Positions 34,950 through 45,485 of a DNA stretch of 64,000 nucleotides are shown piece by piece. The stretch spans positions 2,745,001 through 2,809,000 of the forward strand of contig JAITYX010000058.1 in NCBI GenBank assembly GCA_021018815.1, written 5' to 3'. Origin of the DNA: Talinum fruticosum. Its lineage: Eukaryota; Streptophyta; Magnoliopsida; Caryophyllales; Talinaceae. Every line of letters begins with the position of its first letter. Position 1 is the first letter of the stretch. The notes beneath the pieces were generated by a model. That model had not been told where the DNA came from. It searched no databases and was given only the letters and a program-made list of their open reading frames with translations. The translations under genes and the position numbers were made by a program.

Positions 34950-37463
34950 TAGAAGAAAAGCTCATCACATTAGGAGGACAAGAGACGAGAGCTTGGTTCA
35001 TGAAAATTTCTTAGAAAGAGATTGGCACCCTCATGACGAATAGAGCCCTAGTGAACTCTTAGTAGAAGGCTGAGAGCCACGTCTCTTTAGTTGCCATCTC
35101 TCCTTGGGTAAGATTTTTGGCTTAAATTTCTATTTTTGTTCATTTGGAGCAATATTTCTACTAAATCTTGTTCCATTCAAAGGGTTCTATTCGAAGTAGC
35201 GGGGCTATCCTAAAATTCATGGAGATGTTCAGGGAAAGGAACTACCCTCTAGAGAACATCATGAACAAGTGTCGGGTTTGGTTCCTTGTACATTGCTTTA
35301 AACCACTAGAGCGACCATAAAGAGTGTGACCCTACCCGGGGCCATTAGTGAACGTTTTTAGGATACTACTAACACATTTGATCTTCCTTTCGGGAGATGA
35401 CAATTACTTCGTCGATTTTGGCGTTCTCTCAATTTTGGGCTTCTCGGGGAACCCTTAGTCTATGACCGAAATTTGTATAAAAATCGTTACTATTTGTGTC
35501 ACCTCTCTCGGTCCCATGGCTAATAGGTTTCCTCGGGAAAATTTCTTCAAGTATACTCTCCTTTATGAGGCCTTTAAGAATGTTGAGTTTTGGGCTCAAC
35601 ATACCCCACAACAAGTCCGGGTTGTGCTAGCTCATATACTAAGCATGTCCATCTTCTCGGACCAAGCTTCCAAGGTACATGTCCATTATTTGGTGAACTT
35701 TGCAGACTTAGACAAGGATAAAGACCTTAACCGGGGTGCGACCATTTATACTTGCCTCATAATGGATTTGTGTATTGGAATGAGGCATACAAAGACCGAC
35801 AAAGATTTGACGAACTACCTTCCTTTATGTTGCTTGTGGAAGATCATTGATGTATGCTCCATTTCTTCTTTTAATACTAAATACTTCATCTTGTATGGAT
35901 AAAAGTCTCACTTGTCTTGCAATATCGCAGTTGTGGCTATAAGAATGTTTTACTCACCTTTCACCTAGTTTAGGGAATCATCCTTCATTTCCGGCCTCGG
36001 TATCATGGGTGCAAGTCCACCTTCGATGACCCAAAGCACATGATCTTTGCTTTTTAGGTCAGCCCTCAACCGTGTAACTTGGTATCTCATTTCTAATTTA
36101 TAAATTTTGGGCTAGAATAAACCATGAAAATTTTCTTACTCTCGAGTCGATCTGCTGCCCTGACCCATGGTATGTTGTCCGCTCGTGGGCACGGCCTTGA
36201 TGGCCGGTATCATCCATAAAGTAGGGTGTTTGCTACCCAATTTTTCCGTTTCTACTTGTCTCTTTTACAGGTCCTGTGTGTGCAGACCAAGTTCCACCCT
36301 TGGACTCAAATTCAACTCCCTCCAAGATTAAGCGTGGCGCGGAATTGAGCGAGAGGAGGATCTTGTTCGAAGGTCCTTTTGGATTTAGTTGGTATTTTAG
36401 CGAGCATATCATGCATCAAATCCACTACGCGGCCTCCATTTGTTCCATATGATCCACCACAAACAATGTTGTACTTTCGCTCTATTACTAAAGAGGAGCA
36501 CGAAGAAATAACTACTAGGCATCTCTATACCCAATTTTTAAACATGTATTCATCCTATGCTCAACACTTACGGCAAATTATCACACAATTGGTGAGTCTT
36601 CACCTCCTTTCTTTTGTGTAGTTGAATTTCTTGTATGCAAATTAACTTCATCCTTTATAGCTTCTCATAGGACATCTATATCCCGAGCCTTGATGTCGAT
36701 GTGTCCCAACCCAGAGAATCCCTACGTTGTATCAAAATTCCGAGAGATACCTACGAGATGAGTGTGTGGGGCACCCACTTCCTAAGAATTGGCAAGCAAT
36801 AATAGTATTACGCTCTTTAACTTTTAGTTGTATGCTAAAAGTCTCTTACTAAGATGATGAATTTTGTAGTATGATCGAGAGCAATCTCGACTTATGTCTA
36901 TCAACCTCCGATCTGCCTCTATAAGTTTTAAGGATTTATCTACTTGGAAAAACCTTCCGAATATTGCAGGTGAGTCTTTGTTAGTCAAAGTGCTAACTTA
37001 TTGAGCTCTTAGTAAACCTGCTAATTGCTCCATTATTTTTTAGAGTCGTCGCTCTAGATCTTCTTCATCGGGAGGCTTCCTTGGTGGTTCGGGGACTCAA
37101 GCACGCCTATCTAGTCAACAAATACCAATGGGAATTCACGTCATTCACATCATCGTAGTGCTTCGAAGCAAGACTTAGCATATCTACACATAGGCCTAGT
37201 TATTCCGGGCTGGTCATAGCTTCTGCAAGGACTATATGGAAATCATGCTTCTCCAAGCACTTGACCGTCACGATAACCCGTTTGATTTCCACCGATGTCA
37301 TATAGCGGGGCTTCCTCATGGAGCTTCTCAATCTTCTTGGGGCAACAGGGCTAGCTCTTCTCAAGTTGGTGGGGATAGACAAGTTTACACGTCCATCTTG
37401 GAGAGTTTGGCAACTACATCTTTGATGACACCTTCGATAATGAAGATTATCGTCTCCTTGTAG
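34950..37463 (+). pseudogene. Degenerate plant mobile domain (PMD) gene, multi-exon
   Basis: Pieces of the plant mobile domain (aminotransferase-like PMD, PF10536 family) follow in order: ALVNS near 35045; FGEMTIT-like and LGFSGNPLVYD-like segments at about 35380-35470, split by stops and frameshifts; then the open run 35462-35902 with SMSIFSDQASKVHVHYL, then NRGATIYTCLIMDLC and a LPLCCLWKI segment, the signature PMD core. Downstream runs at 36379-36621 and 36660-36800 look like later exons. Splice signals fit: GGTAAGA at 35109; GTGAGT at 36591 with TTTATAG at 36660; CAGGTGAGT at about 36970 with TTTTTTAG at 37043, leading into a Ser/Arg/Gly-rich C-terminus. PMD proteins occur both as host silencing factors and within transposons; this broken, repeat-embedded copy is probably transposon-borne. 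Confidence 0.6.
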
Positions 37464-37684
37464 GGTGCTTTTATTAATATTTAATGTTTTGTAACATTTT
37501 GACTCGATACAATAGGATGAATGCAAAGATTCAATTCTAAAATGCTTTCTTTTATTTATATGATACGAAAAAATTCCAAGAAAATTGAAAAGACAAATCG
37601 AACAAAAATTACACTAGCCCTCATTCCCTCCAAAAGAAAATATTAAAATGGAAAATAGGAAATGGTAAGTGCAAGATCCAAAAA
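37464..37684. other. Short A/T-rich stretch, nothing recognised
   Basis: No ORF, LTR end or motif could be supported here. It lies between the PMD pseudogene and the gypsy LTR fragment. Confidence 0.3.
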
Positions 37685-39093
37685 TGTTAGGGCCTGGCCG
37701 AGATGGGCCAAGTAGAAAACTAAATTTGCCAAAAAGTACTCGGGCCAAAAAAATCAACGGACCGATTTGGTTAAGCCGTGCCAGGCCAAGTGCGTGGCCG
37801 AGTCTCTAGTAGATTGCGGTGGCGTGATAGTGATGGAGTCTCAACCTAGTGATCTGCTATAAAGGAACCTTAAACCAATTACCGAAGATTACAACTTTTT
37901 AACCTTCTTGCCCCAACTTCTTAAGAAAAAACATTTCCTAAGGGATTTCCTCAATGCCTACGTGCTCATCCCCATCCCCAACCGACCAAATTCCCGATAC
38001 TAGTCATTATACCCACGCAACCCAACTCCGTTTGAATTCCCGGTTTCCAATTCAGGCCTAAACAACTACCAATTCCTTTCACAACTCCTAATTCAACTTT
38101 CAGCAACTACTAAACTCGTTCAGTAGCATTCATGTTCAATATTCACTATCACATTCCACAATCACGATAAATTCAATTGGGTTTCGAAAGTACTAATAGT
38201 TTAGAGTATAGGACTACCCACCGAAACTCTCGGGTTTTAGGGATGGGTTTCGGGCTCCTTTACTTCGCGTTCGGTTTCGGTCTCTGTCTCCGTTAATCCT
38301 TGCTTAATTGCTCGGTTTTTAGCTTCCCTATCCATGGTTCGTCGTTTTGGCCTCCACTAGCTCTCGGTCCGGCCCCGGCACGTTTGCCTCCGGTCCTCCT
38401 TCCTCGTCGTCACCGCCTTTTCCGGTTTCCGACCTCTCGGTCCCCTCGCGTCTGTCCCCGTCTCGGGTCCTACCTTCGTGCTCACCCTGCCCAGTCTCTC
38501 ACTCTTTTTCTCTCGCTCGAGCTTACTCCGTCACCGGCCGCCGCCTTCGGTCCTGCGGTGTTCACCGGTCCTCCTCCCCTTCGGTCTCCTTCGCCGCGCG
38601 GTCGCGTCCTCTCTCTCTCTCTTGCTTCCCTCGCTTGGTTCTCCCTCTCTCCCACCTCCCTCTTCGTTTCTCGCTTCCTCTTTCCTGTTTTCGCTCGACC
38701 TCCTTCTTTCCCGAGCCTTCTTTCCTCTCCTTTCACTTTTCCTCTTTTTTTTCGCTGGCTTCCTTAGATGATGCCATGCACCATCAATCACACTAATCCT
38801 CTTTTTATCCTTAACGCCTAATTGCCCCCTCCTTAATACTCCTTGTTACCTTCTCTTCCCTTTTCCTTCGCTAAACCTCACAGTAATTAAACCTTCATAC
38901 GTAATATAAGCGGTCTCGGATTAATACACTTCAATAATAAGAGTTACGCAAACTAATAATAATTCGCTCAAATTAATTTACGAGTATCTAACCATGTATA
39001 AAACTTGGTCACTCGACCTACTCTATTTAATCAAGGCTAAATAATTAGCTCTAGCTCGTAAGACCACCTAAGCCCAAAATTACGGGTCTTACA
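37685..39093 (-). mobile_element. Gypsy-type LTR or LTR fragment of a second family
   Basis: Read on the minus strand it starts at 39093 with TGTAAGACCCGTAATTTTGGG, a typical gypsy LTR opening, and a possible end CCCTAACA lies at 37685. A GC-rich, CpG-rich block (38290-38770) parallels the blocks in the two solo LTRs, and its long ORFs on both strands are low-complexity Ser/Arg/Pro runs. The flanks (AAAAA left, GATTC right) do not match, so it is not a simple solo LTR and the left boundary is uncertain. It interrupts the start of E's 5' LTR. Confidence 0.5.
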
Positions 39094-40485
39094 GATTCTA
39101 AGTCATTCTAAGCCGTATACAAACCTTTATCTAAGTTTTCATCCTCGTTCCAACCCGCTCGAAACCAGTCAATCAGCATAACATTCTGAACTATGTTTCG
39201 ACCCACTCGGACACAACTCGGAACTATCGTATGAGTAAATAATTTCTCTAACACTTCTATTCCGAGCACTCGACTTCATGTTTTAACTCAAAATGAATTA
39301 CACCGTTAATTCTAATTTCTAAGTCAGTTTATTTATGGAGAATTATTTGCTTGATCAAGTTTATGTACCCTAATATTTTATTCTCTCTAACATGATCATT
39401 TTAAGGATTGACTCAAGATAGAATCCGAACCTAATGAATATTAGACTTAGAAAATTATATTCTTTTCGATCTGAAGATAATTAAGTGCTTAATTACTTTG
39501 ATTTTATTATTATCTATGCCTAATCTTGGACCAAAGTATTTTTATAATTTAAGTACCATTTTAATTTGCTTTTGTAGATTGATTAAACAAGCCTAATCTA
39601 TTTTTAAATTACAAAAGTCAGTCGATTTCTAGCCGTTAAACGCCAACGAAACAAAAATTACCCATTATTGGACATGGCTCGGACATCATGTCGGGGTTGT
39701 TTGTTTCCAAAACTAGAAAACTTCAACTTTAAAACTAACGGCTTTTTCCACCCTAGATTTCAATCACCACCAGAGGGTTGGACTACTTTTAGAGCCAAGA
39801 ATCGTTACACAATGTTCACATCTCAACGGATTTTTTCTTAGTGTCTCGGACTAGCCGTTACAGTGGCTATTGAAGCTCACCAGTCCGTAACAAATCTCAA
39901 CGGTCATTCCGCCTTGGTGCTTATAAATAGAACCCACTCCATAAGACTTGAAGATGCTAGAACTTAACACATTCTACTCTTACTCAATCATCCAGACTTT
40001 TATAACTCCAAATCTGTAATCTCTTACTTTCTAAGTTGTAAAGAAAGTCTTGTAATCGGTTCTACTCTTTACTTCCTTTCTAAGTCCCTTGATTGAGCTG
40101 TCGGGGCTAACTTAGCTCGGTTATCCGTAGCTATAAGGGTTATCTCGATCAGGAAGTACTAAATCGGACAAGGGAACTTCTTAGTCTAGGAAAACTTGTA
40201 AAGGAATTGTCTACGAGACCAATTCTAGTTAGAGTCGATCCTTTGTAATTGAGGATTCAATTAGTGGATTTGACTTGGTGCTTAGATTAGCACTTGTCCG
40301 TGGTTTTCCGCCCCGGGAGGGTTTCCACGTATTTCTAAGTGTTTAACTTTCTAAGTCCAATCTAGACTTAGAGTTAGTTTCTGTTTTCGATCCGTGCAAA
40401 ATTATTTGATATTTCTCAAAAATCTTCCATCAACCTATTCGACCCCCTTATAGGGTGACTTAACCTCTCCAATAGGAAACCTATA
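39094..40485 (+). mobile_element. 5' LTR of copia element E, first ~40 bp missing
   Basis: The sequence aligns throughout with E's 3' LTR (50847-52260), starting about 40 bp inside it, with scattered substitutions. It is much more similar to that LTR than to any other here. It ends AAACCTATA where others have AAACCTTCA. TATAAATA is at 39922-39929, and AACGG motifs lie upstream (CTAACGGCTTTT near 39735, TCTCAACGGTCA near 39896). Confidence 0.87.
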
Positions 40486-40500
40486 ATTGGTATTAGAGCC
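40486..40500 (+). promoter_or_regulatory. Primer binding site, element E
   Basis: ATTGGTATTAGAGCC directly follows the LTR; one mismatch to the iMet-type site TGGTATCAGAGC. Confidence 0.8.
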
Positions 40501-40544
40501 TAGCCTTTCAAGAGGATCTCATAATCCAAAGGTCTAAAGATCAA

Positions 40545-42330
40545 ATAGCTCGGAGCAATTGAGAGTTCAATGAAGGAAGATCATCCACCGGACCACCTAA
40601 GTTCAAGGGGTCAAACTTTGCACACTCGGAAAAAGATGATGGAGTGCTTTCGTTGGATAATGATGAAGAAGTATGGATTATCATCAAGAATGGAAACTTC
40701 ATTCCAATGAAGATAAAAGGTGTAAGATCTGTGCCTAAAGAGAAGACAGAGTACACGATCGAAGAGAATGCGAAGTTTAGAAAGAACTTTAAAACCATGA
40801 ACACTTTAATGTGCGCTATCAGCTCGGAAGAGTACAATAGAGTGTTAGCCTATGACACAGCCAAAGAGGTGTAGGATACACTTGTTAACACCTATGAAAG
40901 AACCAGTCAAGTGAAGTAGGTGAAGATAAGTCAATATCTTCATATATATGAGCTATTCGGGATGGAGCCCGAGGAGAACATTTCTCGGTGTATGCTCGAT
41001 TCACCGAGATTACCAACAATCTCAAGTCTCTGGGTAGAAAGATCTCTCACGAGGAAATGGTCGAAAAAGAAGTCTACAAAGAGAAGATGGGGTCCCAAGG
41101 TGACAGCAATTGAAAAGGCTCAGAATCTCTCTCAACCGAACCCCGATGAGCTCATTGGGAAGCTACTAACTCATGAGTTGCACCTAGAAGAAGAGGATAC
41201 TAAGATCAGCACTAAAAAGAACATCGCACTCGAAGGCCTCGGAAAGTAGAAGACAAAGTTTCAGCTCCTCGGACTTAGAAAAGGATCCCATGGCACTTAT
41301 TGCCCGAGGTTTCAAAAAGATGATGAAGTACAAAAGGTGGCAAAAAGGCCGAAGGAATAGTTGTACAAGAAAGACAAAAAGGACAAGAAAGGTAAATACT
41401 CATCTCCTTCTAAGTTGTCTTTAACTAAGAACTCTGGTTGCTTTGAATATGGCAGCAAAGAGCATATAGTCAAGGATTTTCCAAAGAGGAAGAAGGACAG
41501 AAAGAAGAAAAAGGCTATGGTGGCTACATGGAGTGATGATGACTCATCTAAAGAAGACGATTCCGATGACTCAAAGTGTCTTATGGCACTAACAGACTCA
41601 AAAGTCTGGATCTAAGTCGAGATAGTGACAACTCAAATACTGAGGAAACAAGTCCTCGGGAAGTAATTGAATACTTTCTTAAGTATTCCAAAGCTGATTT
41701 GGCTATATATATCTTTACTTTAGAAGAAAAGTCCAATTCCGACTCTTTTGATTTTAAAGGATAACTTGAGTCTCTTACTCGTTGAGAGTACGGCTTTGAA
41801 AAATGATTTAGAAAACTTGAGACAAAATCTGAAAGTACTTGAAACTAGTGCTCAAGACAATGAGACCGAGTCCGAGTCACTCAAAATAAAGAATGAACAA
41901 CTAAAAAGGAAGCTCAATGAGTCTTAAGAGCTTATTTTAAAACTCACTTAGGGTCGAAAAACCTTGATCTTTTACTAGGCTCTGAGTGTGTCTTATTCAG
42001 AAAAGAAGGTGTTGGTTACAATGCTGAAGAGGAATCTAATTCCTATTCGGATCTTTTCAAAACCGATTCCGAACTCGTAAAGTTCGGGAAGGCTGAGCAT
42101 GGTCCCATTCAATCAAATGAAAAGAGGACTAAGCACGGACCAGTTTATAGAAAAAAGCCTTCTCAATCTGTTTACAAAGAAAGGTTTTCAAAGAAAAGAG
42201 ACATAGACTTATTTTCTAGAAGGAAGACTCAAAATCGGACCAAACCCAAAATTATTCAAATCCAGGTTCCCAAAAGTGCTCTTTCTCAAAGAAAGACCAC
42301 AAGTAAAGGCAATTCATTGGGTTTATAAGA
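40545..42330 (+). pseudogene. Degenerate copia gag, element E
   Basis: The family start codon is mutated to ATA (40545-40547), and the following codons include a stop. Open runs at 40644-40874, 40920-41249 and 41361-41615 carry the SIRE-type gag landmarks: NAKFRKNFKTMNTLMCAISS, KRRWGPKVTAIEKAQNLSQ and LIGKLLTHELHLEEED. The zinc knuckle near 41437-41480 reads CFEYGSKEHIVKDF, so two of four ligands are lost. A KKKKAMVATWSDDDSS segment and an acidic tail follow. Pol begins about 1.85 kb after the start, as in the other copies. Confidence 0.82.
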
Positions 42331-45300
42331 GGAAGTTAGAAGGGTTAGTTTGTTTCGTTTTGCAAGTGACTCGAAACGGAAAGGTCACTAGTACTTAGAT
42401 AGTGGTCGCTCACGCTATATGTTTGGATATTCAAAACTCTTCTCGAGTTAGAAGATCCGAAGAGAGGAAAAGTCATATATAGAGACAACAGTAAAGGTAA
42501 GATAGTTGGGACTGGCAAGATTGGTCAAGGAAATAATTCGGTTAGCCCAGTCTACCTTGTCAAAGGGCTTAAGTACAATCTCCTTAGCATTTCTCAGCTA
42601 TGTAACAAAAACCAAGAGGTAAGGTTCACTCGGACCAACTGCTATATCTCCGATGTAGTCACCAAAGAGACAAAGCTCTCAAGTATGAGGTCAGGTAACG
42701 CTTATACTATTCCTCTTTTAGATGCTTGTCGGAATTTATCTTGCTTGAAAGCATCTTTGAATGATAATTCATGGACATAGCATCGTAGACTAGGACATAT
42801 TAGCATGCATACTATCAAGAAACTTGCATCTCATGGATTGCTTAGGGCTTTACCTAACTGTCCATTTAAGAAAGATAAAATCTATGAAGGATGCACAAAA
42901 GAAAAAGAGGTCAGATCATCTTTCAAACCACTCAAAATTGTGTCTATATTCAAAGTTCTTGAATTAGTTCATATGGATTTGTGTGATGAAATTCCTATGA
43001 AAAGCTTAGGACGCTTCTAATCCGAGATATACTTGTTATTGTTGATGACTATTCATGATTTACCTGGGTGTGTTTTCTGAGGAACAAGAATGAAGCCTTC
43101 AAAGAGTTCACTAAGATTTGTAGGAAAATTCAAGTCGAATCCGAGACTCATATTAGAAGGATTCAAACTCACAATGGAAGGGAGTTCGACTACTCGGAAT
43201 TTACGAGATATCCGTGACAAGAATGACATCTCTCATAACTTCTCTCGCAACAAGAACTCCTCAACACAATAGAGTAGTGGAGAGGAAAAACAGAACTCTT
43301 GAAGAAATAGGAAGGAGCATGATGATTGAATATGATCTACCTTACTATTTCTAGGCCGACGCAATAAACACAAGAAACTACACACTTAATAGATGCCTTA
43401 TCAAACCCATCCTGAAGAAGACATCTTATGAGTTATACAAGGGAAGGAAGCCCAACATCTACTTCAGACCATTTAGATGTAAATGCTTCATGCATAACAA
43501 TGGTAAGGAACATCCGACTGAGTTTAATGCTAGATCGGATTAAGGTATATTTCCGGGTTACTCATCTCATAGTAAAGCTTATCAAATTTTTAACAAAAGG
43601 ACTAACAAAGTGGAAGAAAGTATCTACGTTATCCTTGATGAGATTGATCTTGGTAGGATAAGTGAATCCACCTTTTCGGATATCAAGCTTAACAGAGATG
43701 AAGATGACATTGCTGAAGCTCGGTTAAGAAAGAGTTAAAATAGAAGAACCGAAATAACTCGAATGAGCCAACTCGGAATTTTGTGACACGGAATGAACAA
43801 AATCAAGAGCCAACTCAAAATGCTGAAAAATAAGCCAATTGAGAAACCCAGCAGGAGCAACCAACCGAAGATCGGTCTATTCAACCAACAAACTTAGTAA
43901 ATTAGAGGGCAAGTAGAGCTTTCAAATATGCATCTAGTCGCCCACCCGAGAACGTACTCTTTGATATCAACAGTGGCGTAAGAACTCGTTCTTCTTTGCA
44001 AAATCTATGTGCATTTTCTGTATTCATATCATTAACGGAACTTAAAAATGCACTAGACGCCTTAATTGAACCTGAATGGGTAGAGGCCATGCAAGAAGAG
44101 CTAAATCTATTTGAAAGAAACCAAGTTTGGAATCGACCAAACAACCTTCCGACCATCGATAATAGGAACCAAATGGGTTTTCAAGAACAAACTGGATGAG
44201 GAAGGGTTAGTAGTCGAAATAAGGCTAAATTAGTTGCTCAGGGGTATAACCAAGAAGAGATAATTGATTGTGGGGAAACCTTTGCATCTATTGCTTGGAT
44301 TGAAGCAATCAGAATTCTATTAGCATTTGCATCTAACATGAACATCAAGATTTATCAAATAAATGTCAAATGTACATTTCTCAATGGTTATATTCAAGAA
44401 GAAGTTTATGTTGAGCAACCCCTGGATTTGAAAATTCAGAATTTCCAAATCATGTTTTCAAATTACAAAAGGCTATATATTGTCTTAAACAAGCTCCCGG
44501 AGCTTGGTATGAAAGACTAAGTAGTTTCTTGGTTGAAAATGATTTCAAAAGAGGTCAGATTGACAAAACGTTTTTCACAAAAACCAAAGGGAATGATTTT
44601 CTTATCAATCGGATATATGTTGATGATATTATCTTTGGAGCTACTAACGAAACTCTATGTCAAGAGTTTCCGAGTTAATGAGACAGGAGTTCCAAATGAG
44701 CATGATAAAAGAACTCAATTTCTTACTTGGTCTCGTAAATCAAATAAGACAAGGATATCATCTATGTCCATCAATCTAAGTATACCAAGGAGTTATTGAA
44801 GAAATACAAGCTACAAGATATGAAGCATGCAACAACACCTATGAGTAGTAGTCCGAAACTGGACTTAGATAAGAAAGGTAAAGTTGTAGATCAATAATTC
44901 TACGAAGGTATGATTGGATCTATACTTTATCTCACATCTAGTAGGCCAGATATTATGTTTAGTGTTTACCTTTGTGCAAGATTTCAAGCTAATCCTAAGG
45001 AATCACATCTCGCTGCGGTAAAGAGAATTTTTGGATATCTTGCGGGGACTCGGAATCTTGGTCTATGGTTTTCAAAGAACTTAGAACTGACTCTCACTAG
45101 ATACTCGGATGCTGAATATACTTGGATACAAGGTTGATAGAAAGAGCACATAAGGAGCATGCCAATTTACGGGTCAATCACTCATCTCCTGGCACTCAAA
45201 GAAGTAGAACTCGATTCTTCGTATCAATCGCTGAGGGTGACTACATTGCAGCTGGAGCTTGTTGTGCTTAGTTTCTCTAGATTAAGCAACACTTGAAGGA

Positions 45301-45485
45301 TGTTGGATTATCATTCACATCCATTCTAATCAAGTGCAACAATCAAAGTGCAATCAACATCGATAGGAATCCAGTTCGAGCACTCAAGGACAAAGCATAT
45401 TGAGGTCGGGTATCATGTTTTGAGAAACCATTTTGAGAAAGGTGATATTGAACTTGTCATATGAGTGAAGATCGGTTTTTCTTTA
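42331..45485 (+). pseudogene. Degenerate copia pol, element E (ends at 48279 after nested LTR)
   Basis: The protease has YLDSGRSRYM (DSG at 42398-42406). The integrase zinc region reads HRRLGHISMHTIKKLASHG but the CDAC pair has become YEGC. Integrase core runs to about 43700 with a degraded second-Asp segment (THNGREF). RT starts near 44060, with IYVDDIIFGATN at about 44609-44640. RNase H includes LYLTSSRPDIMF (from 44910) and a SIAEGDYIAAGA remnant near 45229. The final codons are split: ...EDRFFF before 45485, then IRNEQGMINA and TGA at 48277-48279 after the gypsy solo LTR. Stops and frameshifts are numerous. Confidence 0.85.

Noticed and set aside
38300..38796. Long overlapping ORFs on both strands (up to 155 codons)
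   Set aside because: Low-complexity Ser/Pro/Arg runs in several frames at once, caused by C/T-rich, GC-rich sequence; no domain, and located in a gypsy LTR.
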